From Terriglobus roseus (GTDB lineage Bacteria > Acidobacteriota > Terriglobia > Terriglobales > Acidobacteriaceae): a DNA stretch of 64,000 bases. This document shows positions 44,748 through 53,963 of this stretch, piece by piece. The notes beneath the pieces are model-generated. The model did not search any database, was not told the DNA's origin, and saw only the letters and a program-made list of their open reading frames with translations. How positions within the stretch are numbered: position 1 is the stretch's first letter; every line of letters begins with the position of its first letter. Location of the stretch: assembly GCF_900102185.1 (NCBI RefSeq), contig NZ_LT629690.1, forward strand, positions 3,224,001 through 3,288,000, in the 5' to 3' direction. Position numbers and translations under genes: made by a program.

Positions 44748-45839
44748 TTACTCTTTCTGACGGACGGCAGACCACTGACCATCAGCACGACCATCCACCT
44801 TCATGCGACCGCCAGCCTTGTCATCATCAATCCATCCAGCCAACGTAGCCACCATAGGAACTGCAGTAGACTTCGGATCATCCTGCCAGCCTCCTGCGAA
44901 ACTAAGCTCCACATAGCCATCACGCCACGTCCCCGTGACTGCTAATTCTTTTCCGAACGCTCCGCTCCACGTGCCAGTGATCTTCTTGCCATCGCGATGC
45001 AGATTCATCACGCCCTCAAAGCGTCCGTAGTCGCTTGCGAACACAGCATTCCACTTTCCATCAACTTCACCACTGTTCTTAATCGGAAGTGGATTCGAAG
45101 GAGAGATGCGCAGATTCGAAAAATAAGACTCTTCGCCAGGATAGCTCCAAAGCCCAACACCGCCCCGCAGGTCCTCACCTTTGAGTCCATTAACAACAAG
45201 GCTGGGAGTATTGGAGTTATTCACAAATAACTGCGCAATCCGTCCATGGATTTCGATCTTCACATGTGTCCATGTTTCAGGTTTGAGATCAGCCCACGAT
45301 TCATAAACCCAAGGCCACTGGCGACGAAGCGGATACCAGTCGTAGTCAGGCTTGGCCACATACTGGACCGAGTGGTTGCGCATCGCCTGGTCATCCGATT
45401 GAGCGTTCTTAGGCCGAAGATAAAACATGTCGTACTTCGAGCCGTCAGGACGCGAACGGAAGGTAACACCAGTAAAACCCGGCATCCGAACACCCGGAGG
45501 CGTGGTGATCTTCACCGCAACATCGACCTCGATGACACCGTCCTGAATGGAAGAACCATTCACGTAAGCAAAGATGACGTTATTGGCCTGTGTCGTCAGG
45601 CGGACAGCTTTCCGACCAAGATATTCAACAGCTTCTGCCTTGCCACCAGTAACAGAAAGTCCAACGGTATCAGCGAGTGCAAATTTCTGCTGAGCAAGCG
45701 AATTACCACCGGAGACATTCTGAGCACGGCAAGAACACGCTACGAACAGAGACAGCAGAAGTGAAAGAGCAGAAACAAATCTGCTCTCAAGCGAGCGCGA
45801 GAACACAGAACCAAAGAACACCACACGATGAGTTTTCAT
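44748..45839 (-). CDS. secreted protein with concanavalin-like (DUF1080-type) domain
   Basis: A 363-residue exported protein. The signal region (MKTHRVVFFGSVFSRSLESRFVSALSLLLSLFVACSCRAQN) ends near a Cys that could be a lipobox. Two parts follow: a jelly-roll lectin-like domain (about 55-255; GVIEVDVAVKI, WTHVKIEIHGRIAQLFVNNS, GGVGLWSYPGEESYFSNLRI) and a C-terminal beta domain (DGKKITGTWSGAFGKELAVTGTW). The fold suggests carbohydrate binding. ATG 45839 is preferred to the longer frame. It faces the alpha-galactosidase across a shared intergenic region. Confidence 0.7.
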   Translation of the reverse strand: MKTHRVVFFGSVFSRSLESRFVSALSLLLSLFVACSCRAQNVSGGNSLAQQKFALADTVGLSVTGGKAEAVEYLGRKAVRLTTQANNVIFAYVNGSSIQDGVIEVDVAVKITTPPGVRMPGFTGVTFRSRPDGSKYDMFYLRPKNAQSDDQAMRNHSVQYVAKPDYDWYPLRRQWPWVYESWADLKPETWTHVKIEIHGRIAQLFVNNSNTPSLVVNGLKGEDLRGGVGLWSYPGEESYFSNLRISPSNPLPIKNSGEVDGKWNAVFASDYGRFEGVMNLHRDGKKITGTWSGAFGKELAVTGTWRDGYVELSFAGGWQDDPKSTAVPMVATLAGWIDDDKAGGRMKVDGRADGQWSAVRQKE

Positions 45840-45970
45840 GTTTGCCTCGGAACCAACAGTCACTGGACGCAAACCAATGCATGCAGGCAAGATGCCATTC
45901 GAAGTAAGAGGCAAGTGGCTGAATAAAGCAAAATTGCCAACTCCAGAACGCAGATGAGAACGACATAAGT

Positions 45971-46007
45971 GTGCGATCTCGCACAGGACCTGTTCAAAAT
46001 TGAACAG
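45971..46007. promoter_or_regulatory. two adjacent perfect palindromes in divergent promoter region
   Basis: GTGCGATCTCGCAC (45971-45984, 6-base arms) and CTGTTCAAAATTGAACAG (45990-46007, 8-base arms) lie in the 425-base gap between the lectin-like gene and the GH27 gene. They are candidate regulator sites for either gene. The rest of the gap (45840-45970 and 46008-46264) shows no gene. Confidence 0.5.
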
Positions 46008-46264
46008 TAACGAAAACGATCGCAGGATTGGTCACTTATCTCACCATCACGCCTGATCCGCAGTAGTTGCTGCTATAGGAAACGCGCTACCTCGTTTTCC
46101 TAACGATAATTCCGTCAGGCCGACCGATCCATACAATCTGAGACAGTTTCCGAAACGCATTCAGCGGAACCACCAGGTCTGGTTTTGTTCTTCTAGCTCC
46201 ATCGCTTGCCGTTCCCACACAAACAGCGATACGCTTCTCCCCATCTCACGACGAAGGATGTAGC

Positions 46265-47602
46265 GTGCACGCCAACTGGAAACGAATCGCGTTCTTCGCC
46301 ACCGTTCTCGCCAGCTTCGCAACACCACTCACGCCCGCACAACACCTCGCTCCAACACCACCGATGGGTTGGAACAGTTGGGATTCCTATGGAACAACGG
46401 TCCGCGAATCAGAGGTCAAGGCAAATACAGATGCCATGGCCGGGCTGAAACGCTTCGGATGGGAATACATCGTCGTTGACATTCAATGGTATGAACCCAA
46501 TGCAAAGGCTCATGGCTATCGCGCGGGCGCGCAGCTCGCCATGGACAGCAACGGTCGGCTCGTACCTGCAGCCAATCGCTTCCCATCCGCGAAGGATGGA
46601 GCCGGCTTCAAGCAGTTAGCGACATACGTTCACAGCAAGGGATTGAAATTCGGAATTCACATCATGCGCGGCATCCCGCGGCAAGCGGTGGCGCAGAACA
46701 CGCCAATCAGGGGCACAGCACTTCACGCCGCAGACGTTGCAGATCGCAACAGTGTTTGCACCTGGAACACCGACATGTACGGTGTCGACATGACAAAGCC
46801 CGGCGCCCAGGCATACTACGATTCACTCGTTGCCATGTATGCAAGCTGGGGCGTCGATTTCATCAAAGCCGACGACATGCTCCGTCCCTATCACGATGCA
46901 GAAATCGAAGGTCTTCACAAAGCCATCGTGCATTCGCGCCGCCCCATCGTACTAAGCCTCTCGCCCGGCCCCGCCCCTGTTGATAAGGTCGCATCGCTCC
47001 GCGCAAACGCGCAGATGTGGCGAATCGAAGATGACCTATGGGACGACTGGAAGTCAGTCAGGAACATGGCTTCTCGAATGGAGAACTGGTGGCAACTCGT
47101 CGAGCCCGGCCATTGGCCCGACGCCGACATGCTCCCTCTTGGACACATCGGTATCCGCGCCGAACGGGGAGATGACCGCCAATCGCGGCTGACGCAGGAC
47201 GAACAGAAAACGATGATGACTCTCTGGGGCGTCGCGCGTTCTCCGCTCATGTTCGGCGGCGACCTTGCCACGCTTGATCCATTCACGCGCAGCCTGCTTA
47301 CAAATGTCGACGTGCTCGCAGTAAATCAACACGGCAACGGAAACAAACTGGCCTACAAAGAAAAAGACCTTCGCATATGGACTGCTCGAACAACAAAGGG
47401 TGGCGCGTCCGACTACATCGCGATGATCAACTTAGGAGATCAACCCATCGAGCTGGATCTGCCATGGGCGAGCATCGGAATCACAAACCCCAATAAGCCT
47501 TTGCGAGACACATGGACCGGCACAACATTACCGGCAAGCCCCACGCTGCACATCCGCCTCAATCCCCACGCATCCATGCTCCTCTCTAGCAAGAGCAAAT
47601 GA
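46265..47602 (+). CDS. secreted GH27 alpha-galactosidase
   Basis: A 445-residue exported glycosidase with signal MHANWKRIAFFATVLASFATPLTPAQ. The GH27 start TPPMGWNSWDSYG is followed by VVDIQWYEP, and the nucleophile is in VDFIKADDM (D203). The probable acid/base Asp is in RIEDDLWDDW. The C-terminal beta-sandwich begins near TRSLLTNVDVLAVNQ. The strand after GLKFGIHIMRGIPRQAV differs from the typical 'GIYSDAG' and marks a bacterial subfamily. GTG start at 46265. It removes terminal alpha-galactose from plant glycans. Confidence 0.9.
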   Translation: MHANWKRIAFFATVLASFATPLTPAQHLAPTPPMGWNSWDSYGTTVRESEVKANTDAMAGLKRFGWEYIVVDIQWYEPNAKAHGYRAGAQLAMDSNGRLVPAANRFPSAKDGAGFKQLATYVHSKGLKFGIHIMRGIPRQAVAQNTPIRGTALHAADVADRNSVCTWNTDMYGVDMTKPGAQAYYDSLVAMYASWGVDFIKADDMLRPYHDAEIEGLHKAIVHSRRPIVLSLSPGPAPVDKVASLRANAQMWRIEDDLWDDWKSVRNMASRMENWWQLVEPGHWPDADMLPLGHIGIRAERGDDRQSRLTQDEQKTMMTLWGVARSPLMFGGDLATLDPFTRSLLTNVDVLAVNQHGNGNKLAYKEKDLRIWTARTTKGGASDYIAMINLGDQPIELDLPWASIGITNPNKPLRDTWTGTTLPASPTLHIRLNPHASMLLSSKSK

Positions 47603-47659
47603 AAACTCACGAACAGCTCAGATCTGAGCGCACAAAACCAAATCGCTTCAAGGTGATTT

Positions 47660-47941
47660 TCACGCCACGGTACGTTGCGGGTGCTTATCACCAGAAGCTC
47701 TCAGCCACGTCACAGAAGCAAATGCGCCCAGCCATGATCCTATGGCGGCGAAGACAACGTAGACCCAATGTCTCGTGTAGCTAATGACCGCGAACGCCGA
47801 GAGAAGATACCAAAGGCTGCTCCAGGTGGCTGCCCTCACTCGCATGCGCGAAGCGACAGCAGCGGTGAAGAGCACATAGACAGCATCCGTAGCAGCTGTA
47901 GACGCCACAACGGCGAGCGCAAGCATCGGTTGAACAACCAT
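47660..47941 (-). CDS. small integral membrane protein
   Basis: A 93-residue protein with three hydrophobic helices: MVVQPMLALAVVASTAATDAV, TWSSLWYLLSAFAVISY and WVYVVFAAIGSWLGAFASVTW. ATG 47941 has AAGAGGGA eight bases upstream; the longer frame to 48010 is less convincing. The pattern resembles small conserved membrane proteins of unknown role. Its stop lies 57 bases beyond the convergent alpha-galactosidase gene. The 188 bases upstream (47942-48129) hold only a short hairpin (GGCACT...AGTGCC, 48022-48037). Confidence 0.6.
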   Translation of the reverse strand: MVVQPMLALAVVASTAATDAVYVLFTAAVASRMRVRAATWSSLWYLLSAFAVISYTRHWVYVVFAAIGSWLGAFASVTWLRASGDKHPQRTVA

Positions 47942-48129
47942 AAGCCGAGTCCCTCTTGCTAGGCAGTATGGGACAGCCCCTAAGGCTTGTCGTGACAAAT
48001 CTCGGCACATGTCCCACTCATGGCACTGCCGAGTGCCACTTATGACGAGGCCCTATCGCAGTCAGGAATGGGGCGGCATTGCGCTAGATATCGGCGTTTC
48101 CGGTACGTCCTCGCATTTGAGATTGTCCT

Positions 48130-48564
48130 TCATATCGACCACTTGTTTGCGCGCATGCACCGTCTTAGTACATAGGAAGCAAAGACGAACGCCATGACGA
48201 GAATCGGATCAAATTTATCCCATGGACTCCCCCCACTATTCAGTTGTGAATAGAACGCGAGTAGGAGATCGATCGAGAGAGCAGCATAAATCCACTCAGT
48301 CAGTCGAGGCACATTGGGAATCAGAAGGCCCACGCCGCCAAGGATGTGGGTCACGCCAATCAGAGGGATGATATAGGCCGGGTATCCGAGTTGCTGATTG
48401 GCGATCCTCCATTCGTCGGGATCGTGGATCAGATATAACCTTCCGAAGTACACCCAGGTGAAGGCGGCGAGGCCGGTTATGACCATCGCGGCTATTTGAG
48501 TTGCTCGACCTGCCCGCGCGGGTTTATCGGTTGTGAGTTCGGCTTTCATATTTGACGTTCGCAT
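48130..48564 (-). CDS. DoxX-like membrane protein
   Basis: A 144-residue protein with four helices. The first includes AAMVITGLAAFTWVYFGRLYLI; later come LIGVTHILGGVGLLIP and LTEWIYAALSIDLLLAFY. This fits the DoxX-like/SURF4 group, whose members are linked to respiratory quinone or thiosulfate processes but are mostly uncharacterised. The start could be ATG 48564 or ATG 48549. It lies downstream of the NmrA-like gene on the same strand, with a 126-base gap. Confidence 0.75.
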   Translation of the reverse strand: MRTSNMKAELTTDKPARAGRATQIAAMVITGLAAFTWVYFGRLYLIHDPDEWRIANQQLGYPAYIIPLIGVTHILGGVGLLIPNVPRLTEWIYAALSIDLLLAFYSQLNSGGSPWDKFDPILVMAFVFASYVLRRCMRANKWSI

Positions 48565-48690
48565 CCTTCTTTTCTTGTTAAATGCTCGGCCATGGCCGAG
48601 CAAGGCAGGAACCGCCGGTCGAACACGAAGCCGCAGTGGTCGCGTCTGGCTGTTCCCGCCTCTAAGGCGCTGAAGCCGCCTGCCCCAGAC

Positions 48691-49563
48691 TTATGACTTG
48701 ACGGCGTTCTGTGCAGCCGCAAAGACATCGCGTGCGGATGTCGTACCTGCTACGAGCTCAGTACCCGGGACTCCGAGAGCCATCCATCCCTCGTTCACGG
48801 CATCGAACATTTCTTCGGCTGGTCCAGTGTGGCCCTTTGGGACGCCGAACTGTTCGAACGTTTCCGCCCAGCCTGCACGAGGGACGGCAAAGGCCTTTAC
48901 GTCGAGTGTGAGGACTTCACCCAGTTGTGAGGCCACTTCATCCGCGCTTACCATCGAACCCAGTTCGATGACGCGATGCCCTGACCACGTCGGCCCGGTG
49001 AGAAGTGTTGCCACTTCTGCGCCGATGTCGTCTGATGCGACCATTGTCGATTTCTGGTTTGTAGGGTTGTAGAAGACCGGCAGTGTTCCGCCCCGGGCAA
49101 CCTGTAAACCGTAAAGAAAATTTTCAAAAAAGCCGCCAGCGCGCACAAATGCGACCGGATAAGGCAAGCTGCGAAGCCCCTGCTCCAGGAGTGATAAGGC
49201 CGTGATCATCCCCATCCCGCTTGTTCTATTCGCGCCCATCGACGAGAGAGCTACCACCCGCGGAGGCACTACTCTGGTCAATGCCTCGACATAGTTCGCA
49301 ATCACGCCCTTTGCCTCTTTGTAATCAGGCGAGGGCGCCCATACAGACGGCAACATAACAAAAGCGCCATCAACACCTTTAAGAGCGGTCGCTATGGCTG
49401 TCGCATCATTCCAATCTCCATCCACCAACTCCACGCCTTGATCTGCCCACTTCGCCGCTTTCTCGCGATCACGCACAAGCGCTCGCACCTGTTTGCCCTG
49501 CTTCACCAGATGCCGCGCAGTGGCGCCGCCAACTTTTCCCGTAATGCCCATGACTAGATACAT
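48691..49563 (-). CDS. NmrA-like NAD(P)-binding protein
   Basis: A 290-residue atypical SDR. The N-terminal dinucleotide motif is MGITGKVGGATARHL (GxxGxxG at about 6-12). Further conserved parts are GVDGAFVMLPSVWAP, VVALSSMGANRTSGMG and VRAGGFFENFLYGL. Such proteins act as redox-sensing regulators or quinone/isoflavone reductase-like enzymes. ATG 49563 has AGGAGA seven bases upstream; the frame to 49698 is not used. It is divergent from a TetR gene across a dyad operator, implying repression by that regulator. Confidence 0.88.
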   Translation of the reverse strand: MYLVMGITGKVGGATARHLVKQGKQVRALVRDREKAAKWADQGVELVDGDWNDATAIATALKGVDGAFVMLPSVWAPSPDYKEAKGVIANYVEALTRVVPPRVVALSSMGANRTSGMGMITALSLLEQGLRSLPYPVAFVRAGGFFENFLYGLQVARGGTLPVFYNPTNQKSTMVASDDIGAEVATLLTGPTWSGHRVIELGSMVSADEVASQLGEVLTLDVKAFAVPRAGWAETFEQFGVPKGHTGPAEEMFDAVNEGWMALGVPGTELVAGTTSARDVFAAAQNAVKS

Positions 49564-49634
49564 GCTCGTTTCTCCTTTTGCCTCGTATTTGGCCGCCAAT
49601 TCAATGAGCGACCTGACGATTAGAGGTGAATAGT

Positions 49635-49688
49635 AACCAATGGTTGCAAAATAATCGGTGGTTTTATAACCAACGGTTATAAAACCAC
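49635..49688. promoter_or_regulatory. TetR-type operator dyads between nmrA-like and tetR genes
   Basis: GTGGTTTTATAACC (49658-49671), spacer AAC, GGTTATAAAACCAC (49675-49688) is a perfect inverted repeat with 14-base arms. Its core AACCAACGGTT (49668-49678) is repeated as AACCAATGGTT at 49635-49645, 33 bases away. A weaker ACCACATTTGGT follows. It sits in the 166-base region separating the divergent starts. Confidence 0.8.
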
Positions 49689-49729
49689 ATTTGGTCACAT
49701 AAAGCGTGAAAACGGACTAAGCTATTGAA

Positions 49730-50410
49730 GTGACATCCACATCGCCAAGTCGACGGGTAGAGCGCAAGGAAAGGTTGCGGGGCGAGATTCTTGCGGCTGC
49801 CAGCAAAATGTTTGCCGATCGCGGCTACGAAGCTGTGACGCTTCGCGAGATCGCTAAAGAGATCGGCTATACCCATGCCGTGATTTATCAGCATTTCCCT
49901 GACAAATGGCACATTCTTGTTGAGTTGAGCCGCGAGACGATCGGGCTGATGGTTCAGAACTTCGACGAGATTGCCGCTAAACACCCTGCGCCGAAAGAGC
50001 GTCTTTTCGCGACTTCACGCGGCTTGATTCAATTCTGCATTGCCCATCCACAACAGTTCCGCAACGTCTTCTTCGGGCCTGAGAATCGCAACGGTGTCCG
50101 CGCCGGACAATATATCAACGACCTTGGCGCGCCGTTGTTCGGACGTTTCGTGCAGCTCTTTTTCGATGTTGCCAAGGAAGAAGGATTGCCAAACAGGGAT
50201 GACATAGTGGTAGCTCACACCTGGTGGTTTTCGATCTTTGGCCTCGCCACGCTTTTCGTTATCCAAGGGGCTGTGCCAGACTTGCCTGACCAGACTCTGG
50301 TGGTAGAACAAACGATCGCAACGCTTTGGGCCGGCGTCCAGACTGTTCCGCGATTGCCCAAGAGCGCAATCCCGAAGCAATCCAGCCGCTCCCGTGCCTC
50401 AAAGCAATGA
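49730..50410 (+). CDS. TetR family transcriptional regulator
   Basis: A 226-residue repressor. The N-terminal HTH domain reads RLRGEILAAASKMFADRGYE, then VTLREIAKEIGYTHAVIYQHFPDKWHIL. The C-terminal ligand-binding domain includes IQFCIAHPQQFRNVFFGPENRNGVRAG and the TetR_C-like VVAHTWWFSIFGLATLFV. The start is GTG 49730. The gene faces the NmrA-like gene over a 14-base-arm inverted repeat that is almost certainly its operator. Confidence 0.9.
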   Translation: MTSTSPSRRVERKERLRGEILAAASKMFADRGYEAVTLREIAKEIGYTHAVIYQHFPDKWHILVELSRETIGLMVQNFDEIAAKHPAPKERLFATSRGLIQFCIAHPQQFRNVFFGPENRNGVRAGQYINDLGAPLFGRFVQLFFDVAKEEGLPNRDDIVVAHTWWFSIFGLATLFVIQGAVPDLPDQTLVVEQTIATLWAGVQTVPRLPKSAIPKQSSRSRASKQ

Positions 50411-50653
50411 TGTTCTCGTTTTGCGCGAAATCACTAATGCACCCATCGAGGCGGAATTCGTAATAGGAAGTCGGCTTATCGTCTTCAAAGGCCGATAACA
50501 TGGGAGGTCGCATCGACAGGATGAAAACCGCTCCTCGCTCAGGTTTGAGAGGAAAGCATTCGGATTGAATTCGCCGCATGCCCCGTCGACTCATCGCCGA
50601 CTTGGAACTTAGTAGCTGTCCCACGCGAAGGCGTCGAGAACCGCACGAAGTGT

Positions 50654-50918
50654 TGTCAAGCCCCTGTCCCACCCAACCCCAACAAACCAAAGAAATACAG
50701 TTGGCATGCTATTTTCACCAAACCTCTAGAATAGAAACAGAGAGAAAGGGCCGCGCAAAAGCGCGGCCCTAACTCGTTTAGAAAGACGATTTTGCCTCTA
50801 ACTCCAATGGGCAGACGATTTTGCCTCTAACTCCAATGGGCAGACGATTTTACAGCCACCCAAAACGTAAACCCAATAGAAAGACGATTTTAGAAAAACA
50901 GGGGGAGGGGGTACCCCC
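50654..50918 (+). repeat. compound dispersed repeat, copy B
   Basis: A 265-base element homologous to 13827-14063. It has the same order: TGTCAAG start, AAAGAAATA region, hairpin GGGCCGCGC-AAAA-GCGCGGCCC (50748-50769), CTAACTCGTTT, then AGACGATTTT units beginning at 50780, 50809, 50838 and 50878 (spacings 29, 29, 40), and GGGGGAGGGGGTACCCCC (50901-50918). It has one more 29-base unit than copy A, explaining the size difference. It ends 10 bases before the manC stop. The preceding 50411-50653 holds no gene I can support. Confidence 0.88.
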
Positions 50919-50928
50919 AACTCCCGCC

Positions 50929-52074
50929 TTAGATCAAATCCAGACGTTGCCGCTTCGTAAGCTCACTTACAACACGCCCAACTTCCTGCGAATGCGCGCG
51001 CGTTGTAATCAGGATCGCGTCGTCGGTTTCCACCACAACCAGATCGCTCACACCCAGCAGCGCAACCGTCTTGCCCGGCGAATAGACGTAATTGCCAAAC
51101 GCCTCCAGATGCAGCGCCTGGTCGCACTCCACAATGTTCCCGTGGCCACGACTTACGCCGCCCTTCGCCATGGCATGCTCGTGCAGAGCCGTCCATGAAC
51201 CAAGATCGTTCCAGCCGAAATCTGCAGGCAGGCAATAGATGTTGCTGGCCGCACCCTTCGCGGAACGTGGCTCCAGCACTGCATAGTCGATGGAGATGTT
51301 CTCCACCTTCGGATACTCGGCGGCGAACACAGCCTCGAACTCCGGCGTTCCGTAAGCTGCGGCAATCGTCTCCAGCGGTCCAGCAACCGCAGGCCGATGC
51401 TCGCGGATGGCATTCGCCAGCGTCTTCGCCGACCACAGGAAGATGCCTGCATTCCAGGCATAATTCCCATCCGCCAGGAACTCGATAGCGCGGTCAATCT
51501 GCGGCTTCTCTGTGAACCGCTGCACGCAGCGCGCTGTCATGCCCAGATCGGCAAACTCGCCTGCGACCGTTCCCTGCTTGATGTAGCCGTAACCCGTCTC
51601 AGGGCGTGTCGGCGGCGCACCCAACACCACAATATTCTCGCCCGCGGCGGCAATCTGCATCGCTGCACGGATCACCTGCTGGAAACGCGCATCATCCGTC
51701 ACCACATGGTCTGACGGGAAGACACCCAGAATCGTCTCCGGCGCGGTCCGCTCCACAATCATGGCCGCCAACGCACAAGCCGGAGCTGTATTCCGTGCCA
51801 TCGGCTCACACAGGATGCGGCTGTGAGGAATCTCCGGCAACTGCTCCCGAATCGTCCCGACCAGCAACCCGTTGGTGATCACCAGGAAGTCATCCGCAGG
51901 AGCCAGCGGCAGCAGCCGCGCCACCGTCTCCTGGATCATGGTCTCCGTGCCGCCGGACAGCGCCAGCACCTGCTTCGCCCGCGACTTCCGCGAGCGAGGC
52001 CAGAACCGTGTACCACTACCACCGGCAAGCACCAGCGGCGTCAGCTTCAGGGACTTCGTGACGGAGTCGCTCAT
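50929..52074 (-). CDS. manC: mannose-1-phosphate guanylyltransferase
   Basis: A 381-residue enzyme making GDP-mannose from mannose-1-phosphate and GTP. The nucleotidyltransferase signature is LAGGSGTRFWP (about 16-26), followed by EPMARNTAPA, FTEKP and NYAWNAGIFLW. The C-terminus ends after the beta-helix region with no phosphomannose isomerase cupin, so this is the short monofunctional form. ATG 52074 lies four bases after the aminotransferase stop, so the two genes are probably co-transcribed. Works with the phosphomannomutase encoded at 55168. Confidence 0.92.
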   Translation of the reverse strand: MSDSVTKSLKLTPLVLAGGSGTRFWPRSRKSRAKQVLALSGGTETMIQETVARLLPLAPADDFLVITNGLLVGTIREQLPEIPHSRILCEPMARNTAPACALAAMIVERTAPETILGVFPSDHVVTDDARFQQVIRAAMQIAAAGENIVVLGAPPTRPETGYGYIKQGTVAGEFADLGMTARCVQRFTEKPQIDRAIEFLADGNYAWNAGIFLWSAKTLANAIREHRPAVAGPLETIAAAYGTPEFEAVFAAEYPKVENISIDYAVLEPRSAKGAASNIYCLPADFGWNDLGSWTALHEHAMAKGGVSRGHGNIVECDQALHLEAFGNYVYSPGKTVALLGVSDLVVVETDDAILITTRAHSQEVGRVVSELTKRQRLDLI

Positions 52075-52078
52075 AGGT

Positions 52079-53290
52079 TTAGGCCAGCCCCGCGAAGAAG
52101 GTACGCATGCGTTCAATGCCCTTGTCGATCACGTCTGCCGATGTGGCATACGAGAACCGCAGATGATGCTCCGTACCAAACGCCTCACCCGGCACGCACA
52201 CCACGTGGGCCTCGTTCAGCAGCCGCGATGCAACCTGTGATGCAGTCGCCGCGCCTTCGCGTCCCAGGAACGCCGAGATGTTCGGGTACGCGTAGAACGC
52301 GCCCTGCGGCACCGTGCAGGTCAGCCCCGGAATGGTGGCAAACCCGGCCAGCAGGCGGTCACGCAGCTTGATGTAGTCCACCTTCATGTCTTCGACGCAC
52401 TGTTGCGAGGCGGTCAGTGCCGCCACCGAAGCATACTGCACCGGCGTGGACACATTGCTGGTGCTCTGCGACTGCAGCTTAGCGATAGCGGCCACAATGG
52501 CCTTCGGCCCGAGGGCGAATCCGGCACGCCAACCCGTCATGGCATAGGTCTTGGACAGCGTACCCAACACCACCACATGCTCCTTGCAGTCCGTGAACGA
52601 CCCACCGCTTACCGGCTTCCCGATGAAGTTCAGGTAGGTGTAGCACTCATCCAGCAACATGTAGATGCCCTTGCGATGTGCCAGGCGGATGATCGCCTCC
52701 ACATCCCCGGCACTCATCACCGCACCAGACGGGTTGGAGGGCGAGTTCAGGATGATGGCCTTCGTGCGGTCGGTGATGGCCGCCTCAATCATGGCCGGCG
52801 TCACACGGAAGTTGTCAGCCTCATTGGCCTGCACAAACACCGGCGTACCGCCAGCAAACTGGATGATGTCCTTGTACGACACCCAGTACGGCACCGGCAC
52901 AATCACCTCATCGCCATGGTCCACCAGGCACTCGATGGCGTTGAACAGGGCCTGCTTGCCACCTGTGGCAAAGCAGCACTCCTCCGGCGTGTAGTTGGAA
53001 CCGAAGTCCTCTGCATGACGGTCAACCACGGCGCGACGCACCTCGGGGATACCCGCCACCGCCGTGTATTTGGTGTAGCCCTTCTCAATCGCCTCAATTG
53101 CCGCGCGCTTAATGTGCTCCGGCGTTTGAAAATGCGGTTCACCCGCGCCAAAGTCGGCAAGATCAATGCCGCTCTGTTTCAGGCGAAGTGCCTCCGCCGT
53201 AATGGCCATGGTGGCCGAAACTTCAATGCGATTAATGCGATCGGAAAAGGTCTTCTTTCCGGCAAGGACTTCTGCGGCTGCTGCGCTCAT
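52079..53290 (-). CDS. class I/II aminotransferase, aspartate-type
   Basis: A 403-residue PLP enzyme. Substrate and cofactor elements: FGAGEPHFQTPEHI, NSPSNPSGAV, DECYTYL and the Schiff-base Lys in GTLSKTYAMTGWRAG (K247). The C-terminal RFSYATS carries the substrate-binding Arg. This is the AspC-like subgroup common in thermophiles and Acidobacteria. Start ATG 53290. It is followed at four bases by manC. Confidence 0.92.
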   Translation of the reverse strand: MSAAAAEVLAGKKTFSDRINRIEVSATMAITAEALRLKQSGIDLADFGAGEPHFQTPEHIKRAAIEAIEKGYTKYTAVAGIPEVRRAVVDRHAEDFGSNYTPEECCFATGGKQALFNAIECLVDHGDEVIVPVPYWVSYKDIIQFAGGTPVFVQANEADNFRVTPAMIEAAITDRTKAIILNSPSNPSGAVMSAGDVEAIIRLAHRKGIYMLLDECYTYLNFIGKPVSGGSFTDCKEHVVVLGTLSKTYAMTGWRAGFALGPKAIVAAIAKLQSQSTSNVSTPVQYASVAALTASQQCVEDMKVDYIKLRDRLLAGFATIPGLTCTVPQGAFYAYPNISAFLGREGAATASQVASRLLNEAHVVCVPGEAFGTEHHLRFSYATSADVIDKGIERMRTFFAGLA

Positions 53291-53340
53291 GGCTCCGATT
53301 CTAACCGGAGCGGGTATGGCTTTGCCCGAACGAAGTGCTA

Positions 53341-53868
53341 TTACACCTCCCCGGGAACCTCGCCACCGAGGGGAACCGTCTTCGCAGAACGCTTCTCCTG
53401 CAACCGCTGCAACACCAGCGGAGGCACCAGTTCACGGATGTCGCCATTGAGCTGATACACGCCTTTAATAAGTCGCGACGATACATACGTGTACTTCTCG
53501 GCTGGCATCATGAAGACCGTCTCTAACGACTTGTCCAGCTTGCGGTTCATCATGGCCATCTGGAACTCGTATTCGTAGTCCGAAATAGCACGGATACCAC
53601 GCAGCACAGCACTGGCCTGCTTCATTCGGGCAAAGTCAACGAGGAGGCCGTCAAATGTCTCCACGGTGACATTTCCCAAGGGAGCCGTGACTTCCTGCAG
53701 CATCTCCGCACGTTCCTCTGTGGTGAACAGAGGAACACCCTTGCTGGTGTTGCGCAACACCGCAACCACCAACTCATCAAAGATCTTCGCCCCACGGCTG
53801 ATCAGGTCCAGATGTCCGTTCGTCGGCGGATCGAAGGTGCCGGGGTAGATGGCGCGGATAATTCCCAT
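53341..53868 (-). CDS. coaD: phosphopantetheine adenylyltransferase
   Basis: A 175-residue enzyme of coenzyme A synthesis (4'-phosphopantetheine plus ATP to dephospho-CoA). The nucleotidyltransferase TxGH motif is in [15 protein letters not shown] (T16-N-G-H19). Further motifs are [19 protein letters not shown] and [11 protein letters not shown]. The start is ATG 53868 ([12 protein letters not shown]), the usual N-terminus. It lies 50 bases upstream of the aminotransferase on the same strand. Confidence 0.95.
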   Translation of the reverse strand: MGIIRAIYPGTFDPPTNGHLDLISRGAKIFDELVVAVLRNTSKGVPLFTTEERAEMLQEVTAPLGNVTVETFDGLLVDFARMKQASAVLRGIRAISDYEYEFQMAMMNRKLDKSLETVFMMPAEKYTYVSSRLIKGVYQLNGDIRELVPPLVLQRLQEKRSAKTVPLGGEVPGEV

Positions 53869-53917
53869 GACAAAAGGAAGCATACGCGACCCGGTCGATA
53901 GTCGCTTTAAGGAATAA

Positions 53918-53944
53918 GAAAGGGCCGCAGTCTGCGGCCCTTTC
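53918..53944 (-). terminator. terminator after recA
   Basis: GAAAGGGCCGCA (53918-53929), loop GTC, TGCGGCCCTTTC (53933-53944). Perfect 12-pair stem 19 bases after the recA stop on the minus strand, followed on that strand by TTATTCC. Confidence 0.8.
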
Positions 53945-53963
53945 CATGACTACTTTTGAGTGA

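Noticed and set aside
50780-50891. The AGACGATTTT units considered as a CRISPR array
   Set aside because: Units of 29-40 bases abut without distinct unique spacers, the inter-unit sequence is itself repeated, and no cas genes are in the window.
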